Part shown: positions 14,572 to 21,553 of the stretch, in pieces
Layout of the letters: each line of letters starts with the position of its first letter
Numbering within the stretch: the stretch's first letter is position 1
Assembly (NCBI GenBank): GCA_030454085.1
Contig: JAKDJD010000031.1
Coordinates: forward strand, 1 to 27,144
Source of the DNA: Kocuria sp.
GTDB lineage: Bacteria > Actinomycetota > Actinomycetes > Actinomycetales > Micrococcaceae
Direction: 5' to 3'
DNA: 27,144 nucleotides
The notes under the pieces: generated by a model
The model's input: only the letters and a program-made list of their open reading frames with translations
The model's database searches: none
What the model was told of the DNA's origin: nothing
Translations under genes and position numbers: made by a program

Positions 14572-15039
14572 TCAGTCGAAGAACCCCTCCGGCGCGGGTT
14601 TGAGGTAATTGCTGATCCGTACGGTGCAGAGGCGCCGCCCGCTGTCCACGTGCGTCATGACGACTTCGTGGCTCGTCATGGACCGCCCGAGCTTGATGGG
14701 GGTCGCGACGGCGCGCACCGTACCCTCCGAGGCCGACGAATGATGGGTTGCGTTGACCTCGATGCCGACGGCGATCTTCCCGAACTGCGCCGCGTGCAGG
14801 ACCGCGGCCCATGAGCCGCAGGATTCGGCTAAGGCAATTGACGCTCCACCGTGCAGGATTCCGTGGCCCTGCCGATTTCCGCCGACCGGCATGGTGGCCA
14901 CCACGCGCTCGGGTGTCTGCACCTCGAATTCGATCCCGAGCTTGTCATCCAGCTCTCCGGGATCGATGCGACCCACCGGTGTGTCTCGCTCGCGCTCCTC
15001 CGGACTCCGGTGTTCTGTCCTGCTCGCGTGGTCGTCCAA
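14572..15039 (-). CDS. Hotdog-fold acyl-CoA thioesterase, Arthrobacter 4HBT/YdiI type (catalytic Glu)
   Basis: Thioesterase of 155 residues. HGILHGGASIALAESCGSW carries Glu72 in the position of the catalytic glutamate of Arthrobacter 4-hydroxybenzoyl-CoA thioesterase and E. coli YdiI. VGIEVNATHHSSASEGTVRA and PIKLGRSMTSHEV also follow that branch. It is therefore a different sub-type from the PaaI at 19971-20378, which has Asp. The likely role is hydrolysis of dead-end CoA esters in phenylacetate breakdown. The start is a TTG (15039-15037) with AAGGAGGT about 4 bases upstream; in-frame sequence further upstream crosses the control region. It is divergent from paaZ, with a PaaR-like operator between. 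Confidence 0.8.
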   Translation of the reverse strand: MDDHASRTEHRSPEERERDTPVGRIDPGELDDKLGIEFEVQTPERVVATMPVGGNRQGHGILHGGASIALAESCGSWAAVLHAAQFGKIAVGIEVNATHHSSASEGTVRAVATPIKLGRSMTSHEVVMTHVDSGRRLCTVRISNYLKPAPEGFFD

Positions 15040-15107
15040 TGGGACCTCCTTGTGACTCTCGGCCGCGCCGGGTTGTGGCGCGTGACTGTGACGTGGGCTA
15101 TCCTGAG

Positions 15108-15136
15108 AATAATTACTGACCGAACGTTCGGCTACT
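15108..15136. promoter_or_regulatory. PaaR-type operator with -10 element upstream of paaZ
   Basis: The 22-bp site at 15115-15136 has the perfect 12-bp core CCGAACGTTCGG (15120-15131). It is the best match of the four sites to the PaaR pattern, 14 of 16 defined positions. AATAAT at 15108-15113 is a good -10 hexamer on the plus strand, one base before the operator, as at paaJ and paaA; its -35 is not obvious. The site lies between paaZ and the divergent thioesterase gene and could control both. Confidence 0.65.
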
Positions 15137-15160
15137 TTATCGCAGGGAGTGACTTCACCC

Positions 15161-17263
15161 GTGACCACCCAAACCCGTAATGAGGCTACAACCACCCAGG
15201 CCACCGAGATACTGCCGAGTTACGTCCGGGGCCAGTGGTGGCGACCCGAAGATCTCGAGCGAGCGGCCGACGTCGTCGACGCCGCGACCGGCGAACCCCT
15301 GGTTCGCGTCAGCACCGAGGGGCTCTCGACGGCCGAGGTGGTTCGCTACGGGCGGGATCGCGGCCAGAAGTCACTCGGGGAACTGACCATCCACGAGCGC
15401 GCGCTCATCATCAAGAAGCTCGCCATGCATCTCAATGAGCACAAGGACGAGCTCTACGAGGTCTCCTTCCGGACCGGTGCTACCGCCAAGGACCACTTGA
15501 TCGACACCGACGGCGGCATCGGAACCCTCTTCACCTTTTCCTCCAAGGCCCGCCGCGAGTTGCCCAATTCCCGGGTGATCGTGGACGGCAACGTCGAACA
15601 GCTTTCGGCGGATGGGAGTTTCCTCGGTGAGCACATCTACACTCGCCTCCCCGGCGTCGCGGTGCAGATCAACGCCTTCAACTTCCCGGTGTGGGGGATG
15701 CTCGAGAAGTTCGCCCCGGCGTTCATCGCGGGCGTGCCGAGCGTGGTCAAGCCTGCGACGCCGACCGCATACGTGACCGAGAAGTGCGTACGGCTCATGG
15801 TCGACTCGGGCCTGTTGCCCGACGGCGCCATTCAGCTGATGTCCGGGTCCGCCCGCGACCTGCTGGACCACCTGGACATGCGTGACCACGTGGCCTTCAC
15901 CGGATCGGCCGCGACTGCCCAGGCCCTGCGCCAGCACCCCAACGTGCTCGAGGGCGGCGTGCGCTTCACCGCCGAAACCGACTCTCTCAACGCCGCCATC
16001 ATGGGGCCGGATGTCACCGAGGATTCCCCGGAATTCGCGGCGTTCATCAAGTCCGTGGTCCTGGAGATCAGCGCCAAGGCGGGACAGAAGTGCACCGCGA
16101 TCCGTCGCGTGATCGTGCCCGACACGATGCGTCGGCCCGTGGTGGAAGCGCTCAGGGCCCGCATTGCCGAGCGCGGCGTCGTCGGCGACCCGCGAGACAA
16201 GACGACGACGGTCGGTGCCTTGGCCTCCCTGGACCAGCGGGAAGAGGTCGTGAAGGCCGTACGCCGGCTGACCGATGCCGGGGGGACCGTGCGCGTCGGT
16301 GGTCTGGACGCACTGGACAACGTGCCGTCCGAGGGTGCGTTCTTCCCCGTGACCGTGCTCGAGTTCGACGACGCACGCACCCCCGAGGTCCACAGCGTCG
16401 AGGCCTTCGGCCCGGTCACCTCGGTCCTGGGCTATTCGGGATCGGTCGACGAGGCAGTCGAGCTCGCCGCTCTGGGTTCGGGTTCGCTCGTGGCCACGGT
16501 CTGCACCCACGACCCTGAGACGGCCGGAGCCTTCGCGGCCGGGATCGGATCCCACCACGGCCGCGTGCTCTTCCTGGACCGCGACGACGCCAAGACCTCG
16601 ACCGGCCACGGCTCGCCCATGCCCCAGCTGGTGCACGGGGGGCCGGGTCGAGCCGGCGGTGGTGAGGAGCTGGGTGGCGTCCGCGGCATCAAGCACTACA
16701 TGCAGCGCACGGCCGTGCAGGGCTCGCCCGACCTGCTGACCGGCGTGACCGGAGTGTGGCACTGGGGCGCCAAAGCGCAGACGGTGACCCGCGACGACGT
16801 CGAGAACGGTACCGGTACGCATCCGTTCCGCAAGTCACTGGCCGAACTTCGCATCGGCGACCAGTTCCGCTCCGACCTGCGCAAGGTCACCCTGGACGAC
16901 ATCACAGAATTCGCGGAGTCGACCGGGGACACGTTCTACGCGCACACCAATGAGGAGGCCGCGACCGCCAATCCGTTCTTCCCCCGACGGGTCGCCCACG
17001 GTTATCTGTTGGTCTCCTGGGCCGCGGGCCTGTTCGTGGAGCCCGCGCCGGGACCGGTTCTGGCCAATTACGGTCTGGAGAATCTGCGGTTCATCACGCC
17101 CGTCACCTATGACGACTCGTTCCGCGTGACCCTCACGGCCAAGCGGATCACCCCGCGCGTCACGGACGACTACGGCGAGGTCGCCTGGGACGCCCGCCTG
17201 ACCAACCAGGACGACGAGGTCGTGGCGACGTACGACGTGCTGACGCTCGTCGAGAAGGAGTAG
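15161..17263 (+). CDS. paaZ: Bifunctional oxepin-CoA hydrolase / 3-oxo-5,6-dehydrosuberyl-CoA semialdehyde dehydrogenase
   Basis: Fusion enzyme that opens the oxepin-CoA ring and oxidises the resulting aldehyde with NADP. The N-terminal aldehyde dehydrogenase domain (about 20-520) has INAFNFPVWGMLEKFAPAFI, nucleotide loop FTGSAATA, general base Glu272 in FTAETDSLN and nucleophile Cys311 in AGQKCTAIRR. The C-terminal MaoC-like hotdog hydratase (about 550-700) has GDTFYAH with Asp590 and His595, matching the catalytic pair of E. coli PaaZ, followed by RVAHGYLLVS. The GTG at 15161 gives 700 residues and places AGGGAG (15144-15149) 11 bases upstream. A GTG at 15149 in frame would overlap that ribosome-binding site but cannot be excluded. 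Operon structure: alone, under its own PaaR-like site. Confidence 0.93.
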   Translation: MTTQTRNEATTTQATEILPSYVRGQWWRPEDLERAADVVDAATGEPLVRVSTEGLSTAEVVRYGRDRGQKSLGELTIHERALIIKKLAMHLNEHKDELYEVSFRTGATAKDHLIDTDGGIGTLFTFSSKARRELPNSRVIVDGNVEQLSADGSFLGEHIYTRLPGVAVQINAFNFPVWGMLEKFAPAFIAGVPSVVKPATPTAYVTEKCVRLMVDSGLLPDGAIQLMSGSARDLLDHLDMRDHVAFTGSAATAQALRQHPNVLEGGVRFTAETDSLNAAIMGPDVTEDSPEFAAFIKSVVLEISAKAGQKCTAIRRVIVPDTMRRPVVEALRARIAERGVVGDPRDKTTTVGALASLDQREEVVKAVRRLTDAGGTVRVGGLDALDNVPSEGAFFPVTVLEFDDARTPEVHSVEAFGPVTSVLGYSGSVDEAVELAALGSGSLVATVCTHDPETAGAFAAGIGSHHGRVLFLDRDDAKTSTGHGSPMPQLVHGGPGRAGGGEELGGVRGIKHYMQRTAVQGSPDLLTGVTGVWHWGAKAQTVTRDDVENGTGTHPFRKSLAELRIGDQFRSDLRKVTLDDITEFAESTGDTFYAHTNEEAATANPFFPRRVAHGYLLVSWAAGLFVEPAPGPVLANYGLENLRFITPVTYDDSFRVTLTAKRITPRVTDDYGEVAWDARLTNQDDEVVATYDVLTLVEKE

Positions 17264-17272
17264 CGGGGATGG

Positions 17273-17296
17273 GGCCCCGAACAGTAGGACGGGGCC
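17273..17296 (+). terminator. Possible terminator hairpin after paaZ
   Basis: GGCCCCG (17273-17279) pairs with CGGGGCC (17290-17296) around a 10-nt loop, starting 9 bp after the paaZ stop. There is no T tract, so it is only a candidate. Confidence 0.35.
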
Positions 17297-17408
17297 GGAA
17301 CACTAGGTCCGGGGTCGGAGCTGAAAATGGCGGTGCCCGGCCCGAGCGTCGGTTGGGGCTTGCATTGACTTGGCTGGGGCTTGGGTTGGGCGGTGGTTGC
17401 CCGATTCA

Positions 17409-17467
17409 GTGGCGCTTTCCGCCGTTAGGTGGCGGTGTGACCCCCACCTAACGGCGGAAAGCGCCAC
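17409..17467. repeat. 24-bp perfect inverted repeat (very strong stem-loop)
   Basis: Left arm 17409-17432 begins GTGGCGCTTTCCGCC and ends GTTAGGTGG. Right arm 17444-17467 is its exact reverse complement (CCACCTAACGG... to ...GCGCCAC). The 11-nt centre can add three more pairs after one mismatch. It is too far from paaZ (about 145 bp) and too long for an ordinary terminator, and shares its GCGCCAC end with the neighbouring direct repeats. Confidence 0.85.
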
Positions 17468-17568
17468 GCATTCGGGGAAACGCCACGTAGGAGTGCCTCG
17501 CGAAGGGCTGTTGCGTGTCTGGGAGCGGCGGGCAAGCGCCACGCATTCGGGGAAGCGCCACGTAGGAG
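17459..17568. repeat. 35-bp direct repeat pair (34 of 35 identical)
   Basis: Copy one is 17459-17493 and copy two 17534-17568. Both run from AAGCGCCACGCATTCGGGG to CGCCACGTAGGAG and differ only at one base in the middle (A versus G). A third, shorter copy of the end, CGCCACGTAGGAG, is at 17642-17654. On the minus strand each copy is two roughly 20-bp modules starting TACGTGGCG or TGCGTGGCG, so the array looks like tandem and inverted amplification of one module. No coding role is seen. Confidence 0.85.
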
Positions 17569-17701
17569 GGCCTGGCGAGAGCCTGGAAACAGTCCGGTGC
17601 GCTCGTGACACGACGGCGCGAACCCCGCCCCGTCGGATGACCGCCACGTAGGAGCAAGCCCGGAATCTGACGGTCTTGTCGGCAGCGCCCTTCCGAGCCG
17701 T

Positions 17702-17818
17702 CGAGGTGGCAATCCTGTGCGAAATACGGCCCGAGGTGTCGATGATGTGCGAATTTCGTGGCGGAAGATGCACAAAACTGCCGTCTCGAGGGAGGGGCTG
17801 CACAAAACTGCCACCTCG
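17702..17818. repeat. Second repeat family: 19-bp imperfect inverted repeat with internal copies
   Basis: Outer arms CGAGGTGGCAATCCTGTGC (17702-17720) and the reverse complement of 17800-17818 match at 16 of 19 positions. Inside, TGCACAAAACTGCC occurs exactly twice (17769 and 17799, 30 bp apart). Related TGTGCGAAATACGG and TGTGCGAATTTCGT occur at 17716 and 17746, also 30 bp apart. The layout resembles a REP- or MITE-like intergenic element; whether it recurs in the genome cannot be seen from here. Confidence 0.65.
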
Positions 17819-17858
17819 GCCTGCGTCGGCTTGCGCCGCCGGGAATCCCGCCCGTTGG

Positions 17859-18500
17859 CTACGCCCGGAGTCCGTCCAGGACCATCTTCACGGCCGTGTC
17901 GGCCAGCTGGTCGGTGGTTCCCGGGCCTCCGGGCTGGTACCAGTCGACGATTGAGTTGATCATCCCGAGGATCAGGCGCGGGGTGGATTTTCCGGAGATG
18001 TCTTCACGGAGGTCTCCCTCGTCCTGAGCCTGCCGGACGAGTTCTTCCACGGTGCGGGTGATGCGGCGTCGCCGTTCGAGGGCGGCGATCTCCACGGGGG
18101 AGTTGCCGCGCAGGCGCAGGAGGAGAGTCACGTAGGGCATCTGGTCCACGAGCACCTGGACGGAACCGCGGATCACGCCTTCGAGCTGGTCGATGCCGCG
18201 AGAGTCCGGCGTTCGCACCTCGTCCATGGCCTTCTCGAGCGAGTCCAGCGCCCGGAGCAGCGCTTCCTCGAGAATCTCCTCCTTGGAATTCACGTGGTGG
18301 TAGATCGCAGATTTCGAGATGCCGAGGTGGCTCGAGAGCATGCCCATCGACGTCGTGTCGTACCCGTACTCGTTGAAGACCTGGACGCAGACCGAGATGA
18401 GCTTCTCTCGGTCGTATCCCGGGCGTCCTCGCCGCGCACCGTTGCTCGGTGCTGCGGAGGTGCCGGTTTCCTGGTCCTGGGTGGCGGGCACTGTGGGCAT
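17859..18500 (-). CDS. paaR: TetR-family regulator, probable phenylacetyl-CoA-responsive PaaR
   Basis: DNA-binding protein of 213 residues. The N-terminal TetR helix-turn-helix is at about residues 30-78: KLISVCVQVFNEYGYDTTSM, then LSSHLGISKSAIYHHVNSKE. The C-terminal ligand domain (about 85-213) is rich in hydrophobic helices such as GVIRGSVQVLVDQMPYVTLL. It lies at the end of the paaI-paaK unit within the phenylacetate island, and four similar palindromes are found at the paa promoters, so it is very probably the repressor released by phenylacetyl-CoA, as PaaR is in corynebacteria. The ATG at 18500 has only a weak ribosome-binding site. A hairpin separates it from paaK (127-bp gap), so it may have separate or attenuated expression. 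Confidence 0.85.
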   Translation of the reverse strand: MPTVPATQDQETGTSAAPSNGARRGRPGYDREKLISVCVQVFNEYGYDTTSMGMLSSHLGISKSAIYHHVNSKEEILEEALLRALDSLEKAMDEVRTPDSRGIDQLEGVIRGSVQVLVDQMPYVTLLLRLRGNSPVEIAALERRRRITRTVEELVRQAQDEGDLREDISGKSTPRLILGMINSIVDWYQPGGPGTTDQLADTAVKMVLDGLRA

Positions 18501-18539
18501 GTTCTGTCTCGTCTTTCTGCAGGGTCCATCACGAGATTA

Positions 18540-18588
18540 CCCGACGGCGTCGCGCGCACCGCGTGGTCGGGTGCACGACGCCGTCGGG
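18540..18588 (-). terminator. Strong hairpin between paaK and paaR
   Basis: CCCGACGGCGTCG (18540-18552) and CGACGCCGTCGGG (18576-18588) are perfect 13-bp complements. Inside, GCACC (18556-18560) pairs with GGTGC (18570-18574). It begins about 40 bp after the paaK stop. No T tract follows on the minus strand, so it may terminate partially or stabilise the paaK message, lowering read-through into paaR. Confidence 0.5.
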
Positions 18589-18627
18589 CCCGGGTGGCGT
18601 CCCCGGCCTGTACGAGGCCTCTCGAGG

Positions 18628-19965
18628 CTACTTGTTCCTGTGGTCGTAGACGCGGCGGATCTTGCCCGAGGATCTTGCCAGGGTCTCCGGTTCCGCGATG
18701 TCGATGAGCGCCGACGAGCCGATCTTGGTCTTGATCTCGGACAGCAGCTTCTTCCCGTCCTCGACCGCATCCTCGCGGGTCGCATCCTCGCGCCGCTCGA
18801 TGTGGATCGTCATCTGGTCCATCCTGTTCGGACGGTCGATCTCGAGCGTGAAGTGCGGCGAGAGCGAGGGAAGGTTGAGGGCGAGCTCCTCGATCTGCGT
18901 CGGGAAGAGATTGACCCCGCGGAGGATGATCATGTCGTCCGAACGACCCGTGATCCGCCCCATGCGCCGGTGCCCTGGACGGTCCGTGCCGGGAAGCAAC
19001 CGGGTGAGGTCGTGGGTCCGGTACCGAATGATCGGAAGAGCCTGCTTGGTCAAGGACGTGAAGACCAGCTCGCCGGGTTCACCCATGTCGCACACGCGGT
19101 CGTCGAAGGGATCGATGATCTCGGGGCGGAAGTGGTCCTCCCAGATGTGAGAACCGTCCCGGGTCTCGGCCGACTCGCCGGCGACGCCGGGTCCCATGAC
19201 CTCGGACAGGCCGTAGATGTCGCACGCGGTGATGTCGAAGGTCCGCTCGATCTCCCGACGCATCTCGTCGGTCCAGGGCTCGGCCCCGAGCACCGCGCGT
19301 TTGAGAGAGGTGTCCCGCGGGTCCACGCCTGCCTTGCGAAACCCGTCGGCGATGGCCAACAGGTACGTGGGAGTCGCCAGGATCGCGTCGGGTTCGAAAT
19401 CGCGGATCAGTTGGACCTGCTTGTCGGTCTGTCCGCCGGACATCGGGATGACCGCGCACCCGAGCTTCTCGCCGCCGTAGTGCGCGCCGAGCCCGCCGGT
19501 GAAAAGGCCGTACCCGTAGGCGTTGTGGATCTTCTGCCCGGGTTCGACGCCCGAGAACCGGAAGCAGCGTGCCACGAGGCCCGCCCACGTATCGAGGTCG
19601 TCCTGGGTGTAGCCGACCACGGTCGGCAGCCCGGTGGTGCCGGACGATGCGTGCACGCGCCGAATCTCGCTCATCGGAACCGCGAAGGACTTGAACGGGT
19701 AGGCGTTCCGGAGAAATTCCTTGTCCGTGTAGGGGAACTTGCTGAGATCCGAAAGCTCCTGGAACTGGCTCGGATGCACGCCGTGTTCGTCGTAGAGCTC
19801 GCGGTAGGCCGGAACGTTCTCGTAGGCGTTATGCAGAGTCCACTTGAGGCGTTCGACCTGGAGAGCCTCGATCTCGTCCCTGCTCATCAGCTCCTCGGGG
19901 TCGGGCTGCGTGGGATCGGCGGAGGCGGTGGGGGAGTACGGGTTGTCAATGGAACACGTGGTCAT
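18628..19965 (-). CDS. paaK: Phenylacetate-CoA ligase
   Basis: AMP-forming ligase of 445 residues catalysing the first step: phenylacetate + ATP + CoA to phenylacetyl-CoA. The adenylate loop is HASSGTTGLPTVVGYT (about 105-120; Leu113 stands where many homologues have Lys). YGLFTGGLGAHYGGEKLGC, GAEPWTDEMR, IYGLSEVMGPGVAGE and the C-terminal GRSDDMIILRGVNLFPTQIE are hallmarks of PaaK rather than of acetate-type ligases. The ATG at 19965 starts 5 bp after the stop of the upstream PaaI gene. The frame remains open far upstream, but that part lies inside the paaI gene and is arginine-rich nonsense. Expressed from the divergent paaI/paaA control region. Confidence 0.93.
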   Translation of the reverse strand: MTTCSIDNPYSPTASADPTQPDPEELMSRDEIEALQVERLKWTLHNAYENVPAYRELYDEHGVHPSQFQELSDLSKFPYTDKEFLRNAYPFKSFAVPMSEIRRVHASSGTTGLPTVVGYTQDDLDTWAGLVARCFRFSGVEPGQKIHNAYGYGLFTGGLGAHYGGEKLGCAVIPMSGGQTDKQVQLIRDFEPDAILATPTYLLAIADGFRKAGVDPRDTSLKRAVLGAEPWTDEMRREIERTFDITACDIYGLSEVMGPGVAGESAETRDGSHIWEDHFRPEIIDPFDDRVCDMGEPGELVFTSLTKQALPIIRYRTHDLTRLLPGTDRPGHRRMGRITGRSDDMIILRGVNLFPTQIEELALNLPSLSPHFTLEIDRPNRMDQMTIHIERREDATREDAVEDGKKLLSEIKTKIGSSALIDIAEPETLARSSGKIRRVYDHRNK

Positions 19966-19970
19966 GGGGT

Positions 19971-20378
19971 TCACACTTTCTGGCGTTGGGGGATGGTCCG
20001 GCTGCGGCCGCGGAAGTGGGCGACGACGTCGTCGTCGGCGGTGACGGTGACGTCGTAGAGGCCGCTGCGACCGGTGCGGACTACCTCTTTGGCTTCTGCC
20101 GTCAGGACTTGACCCGGTCGCCCGGAACGGACGAAATCGATCTGAGCGCCTTGGGCGACGGTGATCGTGCTGCCGTCCCCCTCGGGGTCGTTGCAGGCCA
20201 TGGCGAAACAGGTGTCCGCCAGGGAGAACACCATGCCACCGTGGGCGATCCCAAATCCGTTGAGCATCTCGTCCCGCAGCGTCATGCTGATGACCGCGTG
20301 ACCGAACTCCGAACGGTGGACACGAATGCCCAGCCATTCCGAAGTGCGGTCGTCCGCCAGCATGGGGTGATCTGGCAT
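19971..20378 (-). CDS. paaI: PaaI-type hydroxyphenylacetyl-CoA thioesterase (catalytic Asp)
   Basis: Hotdog-fold thioesterase of 135 residues. NGFGIAHGGMVFSLADT contains Asn40, the HGG loop and Asp55, with the same spacing as the catalytic Asn/Asp of E. coli PaaI. The role known for that family is to release CoA from hydroxylated or stalled phenylacetyl-CoA derivatives, preventing CoA trapping. The ATG at 20378 has an excellent GAGGAG 7 bases upstream. It is the first gene of the paaI-paaK(-paaR) unit and diverges from paaA across 147 bp carrying two PaaR-like sites. Confidence 0.9.
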   Translation of the reverse strand: MPDHPMLADDRTSEWLGIRVHRSEFGHAVISMTLRDEMLNGFGIAHGGMVFSLADTCFAMACNDPEGDGSTITVAQGAQIDFVRSGRPGQVLTAEAKEVVRTGRSGLYDVTVTADDDVVAHFRGRSRTIPQRQKV

Positions 20379-20396
20379 GTTGTTCTCCTCACAATA

Positions 20397-20418
20397 TATG
20401 ACCGAATGGTCAGTAGGG
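20397..20418. promoter_or_regulatory. PaaR-type operator in front of paaI
   Basis: TGACCGAATGGTCA (20399-20412) is a 5-bp inverted repeat around GAAT, within a 22-bp window matching 10 of 16 defined PaaR positions; it is the weakest of the four sites. It overlaps the proposed -10 of the paaI promoter and ends about 20 bp before the start codon. Confidence 0.5.
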
Positions 20419-20443
20419 AATCGTTAAATTGACACTGTGTCAA
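20415..20443 (-). promoter_or_regulatory. Promoter of the paaI-paaK(-paaR) unit
   Basis: On the minus strand, a perfect -35 TTGACA (20443-20438), a 17-bp spacer and a poor -10 TTCCCT (20420-20415), followed directly by the operator. The architecture is the same as at paaJ and paaA, which supports the call in spite of the weak -10. Confidence 0.45.
20429..20443. promoter_or_regulatory. 15-bp perfect palindrome between paaI and paaA
   Basis: TTGACACTGTGTCAA has 7-bp perfect arms around a central T. It contains outward-facing TTGACA hexamers on both strands; the minus-strand one serves as the proposed paaI -35. It is unrelated to the PaaR pattern and might be the target of a second regulator, or simply two mirrored -35 elements. 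Confidence 0.45.
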
Positions 20444-20459
20444 CCGGGGGCTTCTTGTG

Positions 20460-20488
20460 TTGACGACCACAGTCTACCCCTATATCCT
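20460..20488 (+). promoter_or_regulatory. Promoter of the paaABCDE-paaG unit
   Basis: TTGACG (20460-20465), a 17-bp spacer and TATCCT (20483-20488), each close to consensus. The PaaR-like site overlaps the end of the -10. The leader before the paaA ATG would be about 30 nt and contains GGAGG. Confidence 0.65.
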
Positions 20489-20507
20489 GAACGAACGTTC
20501 GGTATTT
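20486..20507. promoter_or_regulatory. PaaR-type operator upstream of paaA
   Basis: Perfect 10-bp core CGAACGTTCG (20492-20501) in the wider TGAACGAACGTTCGGTAT context, matching 12 of 16 defined PaaR positions. It lies immediately downstream of the -10 and covers the expected transcription start of the epoxidase operon. Confidence 0.65.
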
Positions 20508-20525
20508 ATTTCATTGGAGGACGTC

Positions 20526-21548
20526 ATGACCCACACCGACGACGCCGTCGCCCCCGAGCAGGAACACTTCGACGCGCTCATCGCGGACGACTCCCGCATC
20601 GAGCCCCGGGACTGGATGCCCGAGGCCTACCGAAAGACGCTGACCCGACAGATCTCCCAGCACGCCCATTCGGAGATCATCGGCATGCAACCGGAGGCCA
20701 ACTGGATCACGAGGGCCCCGAGCCTGAAGCGCAAGTCGATCCTCATGGCCAAGGTGCAGGACGAGGCAGGCCACGGCCTGTACCTCTATTCCTCGGCCGA
20801 AACCCTCGGTACCCCGCGCCCGGTCCTCAACGATCAGTTGCTCACCGGACGCGCCAAGTACTCCTCGATCTTCAACTACCCGGCGCGGACCTGGGCGGAC
20901 ATGGGCGCCATCGGTTGGCTCGTGGACGGCGCCGCGATCTGCAACCAGGTCCCGCTCTGCCGGGCGTCCTACGGCCCTTACGGCCGAGCCATGGTGCGCA
21001 TCTGCAAGGAGGAGTCCTTCCACCAGCGGCAAGGGTGGGAAATTCTGTACGAGCTCTCGCACGGGACGGACGCACAGAAGAAGATGGCGCAGGACGCCGT
21101 CGACCGCTTCTATGGTCCCGCCTTGCAGATGTTCGGGCCCCCGGATGCGGAATCGCCGAACTCTCAGCAGTCCATGGCCTGGAACATCAAGCGTTTCAGC
21201 AATGACGAACTGCGCCAGCGCTTCGTCGACATGATCGTGCCCCAGGCCGAAGCACTCGGCCTGACCCTCCCGGACCCCGACCTGGTTTGGAACGAGGAGC
21301 GTCAGCACTACGACTACGGGGAGCTGGACTGGGACGAATTCATGTCCGTGATCAAGGGACGCGGCCCGTGCAGCGTCCAGCGGATGAAGCGGCGTCGTGA
21401 GGCCCACGAGGACGGAGCCTGGGTCCGGGAGGCGGCTGCGGCCTATGCCGAACGGCAGGACTCTCGTGCGGCGGAGGCCGCAAACAACGAAGACCACGAA
21501 ACCGCGCCGAGCTCGCAACGACCGGCCGCCCAACTGATCGGAGCCTGA
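20526..21548 (+). CDS. paaA: 1,2-phenylacetyl-CoA epoxidase, catalytic subunit A
   Basis: Diiron oxygenase subunit of 340 residues that inserts oxygen into the ring of phenylacetyl-CoA within the PaaABCE complex. Metal-ligand regions visible: [60 protein letters not shown] and [20 protein letters not shown] are typical PaaA segments. The ATG at 20526 is set by GGAGG (20516-20520) 5 bases upstream; in-frame sequence before it lies in the promoter. First of six genes, all on the plus strand. The last 30 or so residues are Ala/Glu/Gln-rich and probably disordered. Confidence 0.95.
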   Translation: MTHTDDAVAPEQEHFDALIADDSRIEPRDWMPEAYRKTLTRQISQHAHSEIIGMQPEANWITRAPSLKRKSILMAKVQDEAGHGLYLYSSAETLGTPRPVLNDQLLTGRAKYSSIFNYPARTWADMGAIGWLVDGAAICNQVPLCRASYGPYGRAMVRICKEESFHQRQGWEILYELSHGTDAQKKMAQDAVDRFYGPALQMFGPPDAESPNSQQSMAWNIKRFSNDELRQRFVDMIVPQAEALGLTLPDPDLVWNEERQHYDYGELDWDEFMSVIKGRGPCSVQRMKRRREAHEDGAWVREAAAAYAERQDSRAAEAANNEDHETAPSSQRPAAQLIGA

Positions 21549-21553
21549 CCGCC

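Larger units (their letters stand above)
17264..17858. other. 595-bp gene-free region between paaZ and paaR, filled with short repeats
   Basis: No convincing gene in either strand. Frames that stay open here translate the repeats themselves (recurring TWRFPECVAL-like peptides), lack ribosome-binding sites and resemble no family I know. The region holds a terminator-like hairpin, one repeat family built on the motif GCGCCACG(C/T)A (17409-17654), and a second built on TGCACAAAACTGCC-like units (17702-17818). It separates two convergent units, paaZ and paaI-paaK-paaR. Confidence 0.7.

Noticed and set aside
15149..15160. GTG at 15149 as the paaZ start
   Set aside because: It overlaps the only ribosome-binding site (AGGGAG); the GTG at 15161 keeps that site upstream, although an 11-base spacing is long.
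17303..17803. 166-residue minus-strand frame in the paaZ-paaR gap
   Set aside because: It is a translation of the DNA repeats (TWRFPECVAL appears twice because of the direct repeat), with no ribosome-binding site and no similarity to a known family.
17409..17818. CRISPR array
   Set aside because: The repeats differ in orientation and spacing, only two long copies exist, spacers are not uniform and there are no cas genes.
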